Origin: Mallotus nudiflorus
Lineage: Eukaryota; Streptophyta; Magnoliopsida; Malpighiales; Euphorbiaceae
Direction of reading: 5' to 3'
Length of the DNA stretch: 64,000 bases
Assembly (NCBI GenBank): GCA_947683625.1
Contig: CANTUR010000044.1
Span: forward strand, 2,542,001-2,606,000
Both the position numbers and the translations under genes were made by a program. Of the stretch, positions 9,934 to 24,700 are shown piece by piece (within the stretch, counting starts at the first letter, position 1; every line of letters begins with the position of its first letter). The notes under the pieces are model-generated. The model did no database searches. It worked only from the letters and a program-made list of their open reading frames with translations, and was not told the DNA's origin.

Positions 9934-12900
9934 ATGCATAATTTTTGCACATTTGCGCCCCTCTTTGAACACAAAATAGTATCTCGTGCAAAATTTATGC
10001 ACAAATTATTTAAACCGTGTAATACAAAGTTCCAACTACATATTTTGAATCCTAAAGACATATTCCAACCTTTGAAACACTTGAATCTACTTGATTTAAT
10101 TCAATGCACAATTTGTACACATTTGCGCATGTTTGAACGCAAAACGTGAACTCGTGCAAATTTGTATGCAAATGGTTTTAACAAGCCATACAATGTTCCA
10201 ATCAGATACTCACAGCAATAAACACATCTTCTATCTTTTTAAACTAAGAACTATAAGTGAGATTGTTGAATGCACAATTTTTGCACATGTTTGAACGTAA
10301 AATTTTAACTTGTGTAAAATTTATGCACAAATTGTTTAAAACATGTGATCCAATGTTCCAACTACATTTTCCCAATCCTAAGGACATATTCCAGCATTTA
10401 AAACTCTTAAATCTACTTGATTAAATTGAATTCACAATTTGTGCATGTTTGAAGGCAAAACGTGAAATCATGCAAATTTGTGTGCAAATGGTTTTAGACA
10501 AGATATCCATTGATCCAATTACATATGTATAGAACTAATCACATATTCTAGCTTTTTAAACTTAAAAATATAAATGAGATTGTTGAACGCACATTTGTGC
10601 CTGTTTGAACGCAAAATGTTAACTCATGAAAAATTTAAGCACAAATTGTTTCAAATATGTAATCCAATGTTCTAACTACATATTTTAAATCCCAATGACA
10701 TATTCCGGCATTTAAAACTCGTAAATCTACTTGATCTAATTGAATGCACAATCTGTGCTCATTTGCACATGTTTGAACAAAAAACGTGAACTCGTGCAAA
10801 TTTGTGCGCAAATGGTTTTTAGATATGCAATGTTCCAATCACATATTCACAGCACTAATCACATATTCATGCTTTTTAAACTCATTAATATAAATGAGAT
10901 TGTTGAATGCACAATTTTTGCACATTGCCACCTCTTTGAACTCAAAAAGTTAACCCGTGAACATTTTTTGCACTAATTCTTTCGAACATGTAATCCAATG
11001 CTCCAACTACATATTTTCAATCCTAAAGACATATTCCAGCTTTTAAAACTCGTAAATCTACTTGATTTAATTGAATGCACGATTTGTGCACATTTGCGCA
11101 AGTTTGAACGCAAAATACGAACTCGTGCAAATTTGTGCACAAATGCTTTTAGACAAGATATCCAATGTTACAATGACATGTTCATAGCGCTAATCATATA
11201 TATGTATATATATATATTAAAGTATTTTAATATAAATGAGATTTTTGAATACATATTTGCTCCTCTTTGAACACAAAATGTTAACTCGTGCAAAATTTAT
11301 GCACCAATTGTTCAAAACATGTAATCCAATGTTCCAACTACATATTTTCAATCCTAAAGGCATATTCCATCCTTTAAAACTTGTAAATCTACTTTATTTA
11401 ATTGAATGCACAATTTGTGCACATTTGCGCAGGTTTGAAAGCAAAATGTGAACTCGTGCAAATTTGTGCGCAAATTGTTTTAGACAAGATATCCAATATT
11501 CCAATCACATATTCACAACACTAATCACATATTCAAGCATTCTGAACTAATTAATGTAAATGAGATTTTGAAATGCACAATTTTTGCACATTTGCTCCTC
11601 TTTGACCGCAAAATATTAACTCGTGCAAAATTTATGCACAAATTGTTTAAACCATGTAATCCAATGTTCCAACTACATATTTTCAATCCTAAAGATATAT
11701 TCCAGCTTTTAAAACTCATAAATCTACTTGATTTAATTGAATGCACAATTTGTGCACATTTTGCGCATGTTTGAACGCAAAAGGTGAACTTGTGCAAATT
11801 TGTGCGCAAATGGTTTTGGACAAGATATCCACTATTCCAATTGGATATTCATAGCACTAATCGCATATTCTAGCTTTTTGAAGTCAATAATATAGATGAG
11901 ATTGTTGAATGCATAATTTTTGCACATTTGCGCCTGTTTGAACGCAAAATGTTAACTCGTAAAAAGTTTATGCACAAATTGTTTAAAACATGTAATCCAA
12001 TGTTCCAACTATATTTTCCCAATCCTAAAGGCATATTCCAGCATTTAAAACTCATAAATCTACTTGATTTAATTGAATGCACAATTTGTGCACATTTGCA
12101 CATGTTTGAACGCAAAACGCGAAGTTGTGCAAATTTGTGCGCAAATGGTTTTAGACAAGATATCCAATGTTCCAATCACATATGCATAATACTAATCATA
12201 TATTCATGCATTTTAGACTCATGAATATAAATGAGATTTTTGAATGCACAATTTTTGCACATTTGCAACTCTTTGAACGCAAAATGTTAACTCGTGCAAA
12301 ATTGATGCACAAATTGTTTAAACCATGTAATCCAAAGTTCAAAGTTCATATTTTCAATCCTAAAGAAATATTCCAGCCTTTGAAACTCGTCACTCTACTT
12401 GATTTAATTCAATGCACAATTTGTGCACATTAGTGCATATTCGAACGTAAAACGTGAACTCGTGCAAATTTGTGCGCAAATGGTTTTAATGAGCCATCCA
12501 ATGTTCCAATCGCATATTAACACCACTAAACACATATTCTAGCTTTTTGAACTCAGAAAATATAAGTGAGATTGTTGAATCCATAATTTTTGCACATTTG
12601 CACCTGTTTGAACGTAAAATGTTAACTCGTGAAAAATTTATGCGTAAATTGTTTAAAACTTTTAATCCAACTACATATTTCCAATCCTAAAGACATATTC
12701 CTACATTTAAAAATCTTAAATATACCTGATTTAATTGAATTCACAATTTGTGCACATTTGCGCATGTTTGAGCGCAAAACGTGAACTCGTGCAAATTTAT
12801 GCGCAAAAGGTTTTAGACAAGATATCTACTGTTTCAATCACATATGCACAACACTAATTACATATTCTATTTTTTTAAACTCAAAAATATAAATGAGACT

Positions 12901-13559
12901 GTTGAATGCATAATTTTTGCACATTTGCGCCTATCGGAACACAAAATGTTAACTCGTGTAAAATTTATGCACAAATTGTTTCAAATATGTAATCCAATGT
13001 TCCAACTGCATATTTTCAATCCCAATGACATATTCCATCATTTAAAACTCATAGATCTACTTTATCTAATTGAATGCACAATTTGGGCGCATTTGTGCAT
13101 GTTTGAACGGAAAACGTGAACTCTTGCAAAATTTATGCGCAAATGCAATGTTCCAATCATATATTCCCAGCACTAATTGCATATTCATGCTTTTTAAACT
13201 CATTAATATAAATGAGATTGTGGAATGCACAATTTTTGTACATTTCCGCCTCTTTGAACTCAAAGAGTTGACTCGTGAACATTTTTTGCACAAATTGTTT
13301 CAAACATGTAATCCAATGTTCCAACTGCATATTTTCAATCCTAAAGACATATTCCAGCTTTTGAAACTCGTAAATATACTTGATTTAATTGAATGCACAA
13401 TTTGTTCTCAATTGCGCATGTTTGAACGCAGAACGCTAACTCGTGCAAATTTGTGCGCAAATGGTTTTAGATAAGATATCCAATGTTCCAATCACATATG
13501 CACAGCACTAATCATATATTCAAGCATTTTATACTCATTAATATAAATGAGATTGATGA
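9934..13559. repeat. HOR copy C2, complete 11-mer
   Basis: Period 3626 bp, a to k in order. The i monomer near 12575 lacks the 8 bp that C1 has. No hybrid monomer seen. Confidence 0.92.
11196..11217. repeat. TA microsatellite before e, C2
   Basis: About 22 bp, interrupted by one G (tatgtata). Confidence 0.95.
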
Positions 13560-14818
13560 ATGCATAATTTTTGCACATTTGCGCCCCTCTTTGAACATAA
13601 AATAGTATCTCGTGCAAAATTTATGCACAAATTGTTTAATCCGTGTAATACAAAGTTCCAACTACATATTTTGAATCCTAAAGACATATTCCAGCCTTTG
13701 AAACTCTTGAATCTACTTGATTTAATTCAATGCACAATTTGTACACATTTGCGCATGTTTGAACGCAAAATGTGAACTCGTGCAAATTTGTGCGCAAATG
13801 GTTTTAACAAGCCGTCCAATGTTCCAATCAGATACTCACAGCAATAAACACATCTTCTAGCTTTTTAAACTCAGAAATATAAGTGAGATTGTTGAATGCA
13901 CAATTTTTGCACATGTTTGAACATAAAATGTAAACTTGTGTAAAATTTATGCACAAATTGTTTAAAACATGTGATCCAATGTTCCAACGACATTTTCCCA
14001 ATCCTAAGGACATATTCCAGCATTTAAAACTCTTAAATCTACTTGATTAAATTGAATTCACAATTTGTGCATGTTTGAACGCAAAACGTGAACTCGTGCA
14101 AATTTGTGCGCAAATGGTTTTAGACAAGATATCCACTGATCCAATTACATATGTACAGAACTAATCACATATTCTAGGTTTTTAAACTTAAAAATATAAG
14201 TGAGATTGTTGAACGCACATTTGTGCCTGTTTGAACGCAAAATGTTAACTCGTGAAAAATTTAAGCACAAATTGTTTCAAATATGTAATCCAATGTTCTA
14301 ACTACATATTTTAAATCCCATTGACATATTCGGACATTTAAAACTCGTAAATCTACTTGATCTAATTGAATGCACAATCTGTGCTCATTTGCGCATGTTT
14401 GAACAAAAAATGTGAACTCGAGCAAATTAGTGCGCAAATGGTTTTTAGATATGCAATGTTCCAATCACATATTCACAGCACTAATCACATATTCATGCTT
14501 TTTAAACTCATTAATATAAATGAGATTGTTGAATGCATAATTTTTGCACATTTTCGCCTCTTTGAACTCAAAAAGTTAACTCGTGGACATTTTTCGCACA
14601 AATTCTTTCGAACATGTAATCCAATGCTCCAACTACATATTTTCAATCCCAAAGACATATTCCAGCTTTTAAAACTCGTAAATCTACTTGATTTAATTGA
14701 ATGCACAATTTGTGCACATTTGCGCATGTTTGAACGCAAAACATGAACTCATGCAAATTTGTGCACAAATGCTTTTAGACAATGTATCCAATGTTACAAT
14801 GACATATTCATAGCATTA

Positions 14819-14821
<3 letters not shown>

Positions 14822-14868
<47 letters not shown>
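14822..14868. repeat. TA microsatellite before e, C3
   Basis: 47 bp of uninterrupted TA, one of the longest in the window. Confidence 0.95.
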
Positions 14869-14872
<4 letters not shown>

Positions 14873-15869
14873 TTTTAATATAAATGAGATTTTTGAATGC
14901 ATACTTGCTCCTCTTTGAACGCAAAATATTAACTCGTGCAAAATTTATGCACAAATTGTTCAAAACATGTAATCCAATGTTCCAACTACATATTTTCAAT
15001 CCTAAAGGCATATTCCATCCTTTAAAACTTGTAAATCTACTTTATTTAATTGAATGCACAATTTGTGCACATTTGTGCAGGTTTGAAAGCAAAATGTGAA
15101 CTCGTGCAAATTCATGCGCAAATTGTTTTATACAAGATATCCACTATTCCAATCACATATTCACAGCACTAATCACATATTCAAGCATTCTGAACTAATT
15201 AATGTAAATGAGATTTTGAAATGCATAATTTTTGCACATTTGCTCCTCTTTGAACGCAAAATGTTAACTCGTGCAAAACCATGTAATCCAATGTTCCAAC
15301 TACATATTTTCAATCCTAAAGACATATTCCAGCTTTTAAAACTCATAAATCTACTTGATTTAATTGAATGCACAATTTGTACACATTTTGCGCATATTTG
15401 AACGCAAAAGGTGAACTTGTGCAAATTTATGCGCAAATGGTTTTGGACAAGATATCCAATGTTCCGATCGCATATTCATAGCACTAATCACATATTCTAG
15501 CTTTTTGAGCTCATTAATATAAATGAGATTGTTGAATGCACAATTTTTGCACATTTGCGCCTGTTTGAACGCAAAATGTTAACTCGTAAAAAGTTTATGG
15601 ACAAATTGTTTAAAACATATAATCCAATGTTCCAACCACATTTTCCCAATCCTAAAGGCATATTCCAGCATTTAAAACTCATAAATCTACTTGATTTAAT
15701 TGAATGCACAATTTGTGCACATTTGCGCATGTTTGAACGCAAAATGCGAAGTCGTGCAAATTTGTGCGCAAATGGTTTTAGACAAGATATCCAATGTTCC
15801 AATCACATATGCACAGTACTAATCATATATTCATGCATTTTAGACTCATTAATATAAATGAGATTATTG

Positions 15870-16140
15870 AATGCACAATTTTTGCACATTTGCAACTCTT
15901 TGAACGCAAAATGTTAACTCGTGCAAAATTTATGCACAAATTGTTTAAACCATGTAATCCAATGTTCCAACTACATATTTTCAATCCTAAAGACATATTC
16001 CAGCTTTTAAAACTCATAAATCTACTTGATTTAATTTAATGCACAATTTGTGCACATTTTGCGCATGTTTGAATGCAAAAGGTGAACTTGTGCAAATTTG
16101 TGCGTAAATGGTTTTGGACAAGATATCCACTATTCCAATT
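15870..16140. repeat. Hybrid monomer h/f
   Basis: The monomer starts as h (gcaactctttgaacgc) and continues as f (ccaatgttccaactac, cacattttgcgc, ggttttggacaag). The switch lies within 15905-15960, a stretch identical in both types. The following monomer is g, as normally follows f. Confidence 0.85.
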
Positions 16141-17504
16141 GGATATTCATAGCACTAATCGCATATTCTAGCTTTTTGAACTCAATAATATAAATGAGAT
16201 TGTTGAATGCATAATTTTTGCACATTTGCGCCTGTTTGAATGCAAAATGTTAACTCGTAAAAAGTTTATGCACAAATTGTTTAAAACATGTAATCCAATA
16301 TTCCAACCACATTTTCCCATTCCTAAAGGCATATTCCAGCATTTAAAACTCATAAATCTACTTGATTTAATTGAATGCACAATTTGTGCACATTTGCACA
16401 TGTTTGAACGCAAAACGCGAAGTTGTGCAAATTTGTGCGCAAATGGTTTTAGACAAGATATCCAATGTTCCAATCACATATGCATAGTACTAATCATATA
16501 TTCATGCATTTTAGACTCATTAATTTAAATGAGATTTTTGAATGCACAATTTTTGCACATTTGCAACTCTTTGAACGCAAAATTGATGCACAAATTGTTT
16601 AAACCATGTAATCCAAAGTTCAAAGTTCATATTTTCAATCCTAAAGAAATATTCCAGCCTTTGAAACTCGTCACTCTACTTGATTTAATTCAATGCACAA
16701 TTTCTGCACATTTGTGCATGTTCGAACGTAAAACTTGAACTCGTGCAAATTTGTGCGCAAATGGTTTTAATGAGCCATCCAATGTTCCAATCGCATAATA
16801 ACACCACTGAACACATATTCTAGCTTTTTGAACTCAAAAAATATAAGTGAGATTGTTGAATCCATAATTTTTGCACATTTGTGCCTATTTGAACGTAAAA
16901 TGTTAACTCATGAAAAATTTATGCATAAATTGTTTAAAACTTGTAATCCAACTACATATTTCCAATCCTAAAGACATATTCCTACATTTAAAAATCTTAA
17001 ATCTACCTGATTTAATTGAATTCACAATTTGTGCACATTTGCGCATGTTTGAATGCAAAACGTGAACTCGTGCAAATTTATGCGCAAAAGGTTTTAGACA
17101 AGATATCTACTATTTCAATCACATATGCACAACACTAATTACATATTCTATCTTTTTAAACTCAAAAATATAAATGAGACTGTTGAATGCATAATTTTTG
17201 CACATTTGCGCCTATCGTAACGCAAAATGTTAACTCGTGTAAAATTTATGCACAAATTGTTTCAAATATGTAATCCAATGTTCCAACTGCATATTTTCAA
17301 TCCCAATGACATATTCCATCATTTAAAACTCATAAATCTACTTTATCTAATTGAATGCACAATTTGGGCGCATTTGTGCATGTTTGAACGGAAAACGTGA
17401 ACTCTTGCAAAATTTGTGTGCAAATGCAATGTTCCAATCATATATTCACAGCACTAATCGCATATTCATGCTTTTTAAACTCATTAATATAAATGAGATT
17501 GTGG

Positions 17505-17770
17505 AATGCACAATTTTTGCACATTTCCACCTCTTTGGACTCAAAGAGTTGACTCGTGAAAATTTTTTGCACAAATTGTTTAAACCATGTAATCCAAAGT
17601 TCGAAGTTCATATTTTCAATCCAAAAGAAATATTCCAGCCTTTGAAACTCGTCACTCTACTTGATTTAATTCAATGCACAATTTGTGCACATTTGTGCAT
17701 GTTCGAACGTAAAACGTGAACTCGTGCAAATTTGTGCGCAAATGGTTTTAATGAGCCATCCAATGTTCCA
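17505..17770. repeat. Hybrid monomer k/h
   Basis: Starts as k (gattgtggaatgc, tcaaagagttgactcg) and becomes h at the shared string tgcacaaattgttt (17568-17581), then ccatgtaatccaaagttc. Monomer i follows, as after h. Confidence 0.85.
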
Positions 17771-20084
17771 ATCGCATATTAACACCACTAAACACATATT
17801 CTAGCTTTTTGAACTCAGAAAATATAAGTGAGATTGTTGAATCCACAATTTTTGCACATTTGAGCCTGTTTGAAAGTAAAATGTTAACTCGTGAAAAATT
17901 TATGCGTAAATTGTTTAAAACTTGTAATCCAACTACATATTTCCCATCCTAAAGACATATTCCTACATTTAAAAATCTTAAATCTACCTGATTTAATTGA
18001 ATTCATAATTTGTGCACATTTGCGCATGTTTGAACGTAAAACGTGAACTCGTGCAAATTTGTGCGCAAAAGGTTTTAGAGAAGATATCTACTATTTCAAT
18101 CACATATGCACAACACTAATTACATATTCTATCTTTTTAAACTCAAAAATATAAATGAGACTGTTGAATGCATAATTTTTGCACCTTTGCGCCTGTCGGA
18201 ACGCAAAATGTTAACTCGTGTAAAATTTATGCACAAATTGTTTCAAATATGTAATCCAATGTTCCAACTGCATATTTTCAATCCCAATGACATATTCCAG
18301 CATTTAAAACTCATAAATCTACTTTATCTAATTGAATGCACAATTTGGGTGCATTTGTGCATGTTTGAACGGAAAATGTGAACTCGTGCAAAATTTATGT
18401 GTAAATGCAATGTTCCAATCATATATTCACAGCACTAATTGCATATTCATGCTTTTTAAACTCATTAATATAAATGAGATTGTGGAATGCACAATTTTTG
18501 CACATTTCCGCCTCTTTGAACTCAAAGAGTTGACTCGTGAAAATTTTTTGCACAAATTGTTTCAAACATGTAATCCAATGTTCTAACTGCATATTTTCAA
18601 TCCTAAAGACATATTCCAGCTTTTGAAACTCGTAAATATACTTGATTTAATTGAATGCACAATTTGTGCTCATTTGCGCATGTTTGAATGCAAAATGCTA
18701 ACTCGTACAAATTTGTGCGCAAATGGTTTTAGACAAGATATCCAATGTTCCAATCACATATGCACAGCACTAATCATATATTCAAGCATTTTAAACTCAT
18801 TAATATAAATGAGATTGATGAATGAACAATTTTTGCACATTTGCGCCCCTCTTTGAACACAAAATAGTATGTCGTGCAGAATTTATGCACAAATTGTTTA
18901 AACCGTGTAATACAAAGTTCCAACTACATATTTTGAATCCTAAAGACATATTCCAGCCTTTGAAACTCTTGAATCTACTTGATTTAATTCAATGCACAAT
19001 TTGTACACATTTGCGCATGTTTGAACGCAAAATGTGAACTCGTGCAAATTTGTGCGCAAATGGTTTTAACAAGTCATCCAATGTTCCAATCAGATACTCA
19101 CAGCAATAAACACATCTTCTAGCTTTTTAAACTCAGAAATATAAGTGAGATTGTTGAATGCATAATTTTTGCACATGTTTGAACGTAAAATGTTAACTTG
19201 TGTAAATTTTATGCACAAATTGTTTAAAACATGTGATCCAATGTTCCAACTACATTTTCCCAATCCTAAGGACATATTCCAGCATTTAAAACTCTTAAAT
19301 CTACTTGATTAAATTGAATTCACAATTTGTGCATGTTTGAACGCAAAATGTGAACTCGTGCAAATTTGTGCGCAAATGGTTTTAGACAAGATATCCACTG
19401 ATCCAATTACATATGTATAGAACTAATCACATATTCTAGCTTTTTAAACTTAAAAATATAAATGAGATTGTTGAACGCACATTTGTGCCTGTTTGAACGC
19501 AAAATGTTAGCTCGTGAAAAATTTAAGCACAAATTATTTCAAATATGTAATCCAATGTTCTAACTACATATTTTAAATCGCAATGACATATTCCGGCATT
19601 TAAAACTCGTAAATCTACTTGATCTAATTGAATGCACAATCTGTGCTCATTTGCACATGTTTGAACAAAAAATGTGAACTCGTGCAAATTTGTGCGCAAA
19701 TGGTTTTTAGATATGCAATGTTCCAATCACATATTCACAGCACTAATCACATATTCATGCTTTTTAAACTCATTAATATAAATGAGATTGTTGAATGCAC
19801 AATTTTTGCACATTTCCACCTCTTTGAACTCAAAAAGTTAACCCGTGAACATTTTTCGCACAAATTCTTTCGAACATGTAATCCAATGCTCCAATTACAT
19901 ATTTTCAATCCTAAAGACATATTCCAGCTTTTAAAACTTGTAAATCTACTTGATTTAATTGAATGCACGATTTGTGCACATTTGCGCATGTTTGAACGCA
20001 AAACATGAACTCGTGCAAATTTGTGCACAAATGCTTTTAGACAAGATATCCAATGTTACAATGACATATTCATAGCACAAATAC

Positions 20085-20109
20085 TATATATATATATATA
20101 TATATATAT
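20085..20109. repeat. TA microsatellite before e, C4
   Basis: 25 bp of TA, entered through atac rather than the usual atca. Confidence 0.95.
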
Positions 20110-20324
20110 TAAAGTATTTTAATATAAATGAGATTTTTGAATGCATATTTACTCCTCTTTGAACGCAAAATGTTAACTCGTGCAAAATTTATGCACAAAT
20201 TGTTCAAAACATGTAATCCAATGTTCCAACTACATATTTTCAATCCTAAAGGCATATTCCATCCTTCAAAACTTGTAAATCTACTTTATTCAATTGAATG
20301 CACAATTTGTGCACTTTTGCGTAG

Positions 20325-20360
20325 GTTTGAAAGCAAAATGTGAAGTTGTGCAAATTTGTG
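20325..20360. repeat. Hybrid junction e/g
   Basis: The B half starts as e (gtaggtttgaaagcaaaatg) and continues as g (gaagttgtgc) from about 20340. Monomer h follows. This junction accounts for the two missing monomers. Confidence 0.82.
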
Positions 20361-21780
20361 CGCAAATGGTTTTAGACAAGATATCCATTGTTCCAGTCAC
20401 ATATGCATACTACTAATCATATATTCATGCATTTTAGACTCATTAATATAATTGAGATTTTTGAATGCACAATTTTTGTACATTTGCAACTCTTTGAACG
20501 CAAAATGTTAACTCGTGCAAAATTGATGCACAAATTGTTTAAACCATGTAATCCAAAGTTCAAAGTTCATATTTTCAATCCTAAAGAAATATTCCAGCCT
20601 TTGAAACTCGTCACTCTACTTGATTTAATTCAATGCACAATTTGTGCACATTTGTGCATGTTCGAACTTAAAACGTGAACTCGTGCAAATTTTTGCGCAA
20701 ATGGTTTTAATGAGCCATCTAATGTTCCAATCACATATTAACACCACTAAACACATATTCTAGCTTTTTGAACTCAGAAAATAAAAGTGAGATTGTTGAA
20801 TCCATAATTTTTGCACATTTGCGCCTGTTTGAACGTAAAATGTTAACTCGTGAAAAATTTATGCGTAAATTGTTTAAAACTTGTAATCCAACTACATATT
20901 TCCAATCCTAAAGACATATTCCCACATTTAAAAATCTTAAATCTACCTAATTTAATTGAATTCACAATTTGTGCACATTTGCGCATGTTTGAACGCAAAA
21001 CGTGAACTCGTGCAAATTTATGCGCAAAAGGTTTTAGACAAGATATCTACTGTTTCAATCACATATGCACAGCACTAATTACATATTCTATCTTTTTAAA
21101 CTAAAAAATATAAATGAGACTGTTGAATGCATAATTTTTGCACATTTGCGCCTATCGGAACGCAAAAAGTTAACTCGTGTAAAATTTATGCACAAATTGT
21201 TTCAAATATGTAATCCAATGTTCCGACTACATATTTTCAATCCCAATGACATATTCCATCATTTAAAACTCATAAATCTACTTTATCTAATTGAATGCAC
21301 AATTTGGGCGCATTTGTGCATGTTTGCACGGAAAACGTGAACTCTTGCAAAATTTATGCGCAAATGCAATGTTCCAATCATATATTCACAGCACTAATTG
21401 CATATTCATGCTTTTTAAACTCATTAATATAAATGAGATTGTGGAATGCACAATTTTTGCACATTTCCGCCTCTTTGAACTCAAAGAGTTAACTCGTGAA
21501 CATTTTTTGCACAAATTGTTTCAAACATGTAATCCAATGTTCCAACTGCATATTTTCAATCCTAAAGACATATTCCAGCTTTTGAAACTTGTAAATACAC
21601 TTGATTTAATTGAATGCACAATTTGTTCTCAATTGTGCATGTTTGAACGCAAAACGCTAACTCGTGCAAATTTGTGCGCAAATGGTTTGAGATAAGATAT
21701 TCAATGTTCCAATCACATATGCACAACACTAATCATATATTCAAGCATTTTAAACTCATTAATATAAATGAGATTGATGA

Positions 21781-24700
21781 ATGCACAATTTTTTTACATT
21801 TGCGCCCCTGTTCGAACATAAAATAGTATCTCGTGCAAAATTTACGTACAAATTGTTTAAACCATGTAATACAAAGTTCCAACTACATATTTTGAATCCT
21901 AAAGACATATTCCAGCCTTTGAAACTCTTGAATCTACTTGATTTAATTCAATGCACAATTTGTACACATTTGCGCATGTTTGAATGCAAAACGTGAACTT
22001 GTGCAAATTTATGCGCAAATGGTTTTAACAAGCCGTCCAATGTTCCAATCAGATACTCACAGCACTAAACACATCCTCTAGCTTTTTAAACTCAGAAATA
22101 TAAGTGAGATTGTTGAATGCACAATGTTTGCACATGTTTGAACATAAAATGTAAACTTGTGTAAAATTTATGCACAAATTGTTTAAAACATGTGATCCAA
22201 TGTTCCAACTACATTTTCCCAATCCTAAGGACATATTCCAGCATTTAAAACTCTTAAATCTACTTGATTAAATTGAATTCACAATTTGTGCATGTTTGAA
22301 CGCAAAACGTGAACTCATGCAAATTTTTGCGCAAAAGGTTTTAGACAAGATATCCACTGATCCAATTACATGTGTACAGAACTAATCACATATTCTAGCT
22401 TTTTAAACTTAAAAATATAAATGAGATTGTTGAATGCACATTTGTGCCTGTTTGAACGCCAAATGTTAACTCATGAAAAATTTAAGCACAAATTGTTTCA
22501 AATATGTAATCCATTGTTCTAACTACATATTTTAAATCCCAATGACATATTCCGACATTCAAAACTTGTAAATCTACTTGATCTAATTGAATGCACAATC
22601 TGTGCTCATTTGCGCATGTTTGAACAAAAAATGTGAACTCGTGCAAATTAGTGCGCAAATAGTTTTTAGATATGCAATGTTCCAATCACATATTCACAGC
22701 ACTAATCACATATTCATGCTTTTTAAACTCATTAATATAAATGAGATTGTTGAATGCACAATTTTTGCACATTTCCGCCTCTTTGAACTCAAAAAGTTAA
22801 CCCGTGAACATTTTTCGCACAAATTCTTTCGAACATGTAATCCAATGCTCCAACTACATATTTTCAATCCTAAAGACATATTCCAGCTTTTAAAACTCGT
22901 AAATCTACTTGATTTAATTGAATGCACAATTTGTGCACATTTGCGCATGTTTGAACGCAAAACATGAACTCGTGCAAATTTGTGCACAAATGCTTTTAGA
23001 CAAGATATCCAATGTTACAATGACATATTCATAGCACTAATCATATATATGTATATATTAAAGTATTTTAATATAAATGAGACTTTTGAATGCATACTTG
23101 CTCCTCTTTGAACGCAAAATGTTAACTCGTGCAAAATTTATGCACCAATTGTTCAAAACATGTAATCCAATGTTCCAACTACATATTTTCAATCCTAAAG
23201 GCATATTCCATCCTTTAAAACTTGTAAATCTACTTTATTTAATTGAATGCACAATTTGTGCACATTTCCGCAGGTTTGAAAGCAAAATGTGAACTCGTGC
23301 AAATTCGTGCGCAAATTGTTTTGTACAAGATATCCAATATTCCAATCACATATTCCCAGCACTAATCACATATTTGAGCATTCTGAACTAATTAATGTAA
23401 ATGAGATTTTGAAATGCACAATTTTTGAACATTTGCTCCTCTTTGAACGCAAAATGTTAACTCGTGCCAAATTTATGCACAAATTGTTTAAACCATGTAA
23501 TCCAATGTTCCAACTACACATTTTCAATCCTAAAGACATATTCCAGCTTTTAAAACTCATAAATCTACTTGATTTAATTGAATGCACAATTTGTGCACAT
23601 TTTGCCCATGTTTGAACGCAAAAGGTGAACTTGTGCAAATTTGTGCGCAAATGGTTTTGGACAAGATATCCAATATTCCAATCGCATATTCATATCACTA
23701 ATCACATATTCTAGCTTTTTGAGCTCATTAATATAAATGAGATTGTTGAATGCACAATTTTTGCACATTTGCGCCTGTTTGAACGCAAAATGTTAACTCG
23801 TAAAAAGTTTATGCACAAATTGTTTAAAGCATGTAATCCAATGTTCCAACGACATTTTCCCAATCCTAAAGGCATATTCCAGCATTTAAAACTCATAAAT
23901 CTACTTGATTTAATTGAATGCACAATTTGTGCACATTTGCGCATGTTTGAACGCAAAATGCGAAGTCGTGCAAATTTGTACGCAAATGGTTTTAGACAAG
24001 ATATCCAATGTTCCAATCACATATGCACAGTACTAATTATATATTCATGCATTTTAGATTTATTAATATAAATGAGATTGTTGAATGCATAATTTTTGCA
24101 CATTTGCAACTCTTTGAACACAAAATGTTAACTCGTGCAAAATTTATGCACAAATTGTTTAAGCCATGTAATCCAAAGTTCAAAGTTCATATTTTCAATC
24201 CGAAAGAAATATTCCAGCCTTTGAAACTCGTCACTCTACTTGATTTAATTCAATGCACAATTTCTGCACATTTGTGCATGTTCGAACGTAAAACGTGAAC
24301 TCGTACAAATTTATGCGCAAATGGTTTTAACTAGCCTTCCAATGTTCCAATCGTATATTAACAGCACTAAACACATATTCTAGCTTTTTGAACTCAGAAA
24401 ATATAAGTGAGATTTTTGAATCCATAATTTTTGTACATTTGCGCCTGTTTGAACGTAAAATGTTAACTCGTGAAAAGTTTATATGCAAGTTGTTTAAAAC
24501 TTGTAATCCAATGTTCCAACTACATATTTCCAATCCTAAAGACATTTTCCTACATTTAAAAATCTTAAATCTACCTGATTTAATTGAATTCACAATTTGT
24601 GCACATTTGCGCATGTTTGAACGCAAAACGTGAACTCGTGCAAATTTGTGCGCAAAAGGTTTTAGACAAGATATCTACTATTTCAATCACATATGCATAA

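Larger units (their letters stand above)
13560..18821. repeat. HOR copy C3, expanded 16-mer
   Basis: Period 5262 bp. Order: a-b-c-d-e-f-g-(h/f)-g-h-i-j-(k/h)-i-j-k. Two hybrid monomers mark a two-monomer and a three-monomer insertion relative to the 11-mer. The second h (near 16550) has lost bases in its A half (gaacgcaaaattgatg). Both i copies carry the 8-bp deletion. The f copy near 15220 lacks about 20 bp (gtgcaaaaccatgtaatcc). Confidence 0.88.
18822..21780. repeat. HOR copy C4, shortened 9-mer
   Basis: Period 2959 bp. Order: a-b-c-d-(e/g)-h-i-j-k. Monomer f and the A half of g are deleted. The i copy has the 8-bp deletion. Confidence 0.88.
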
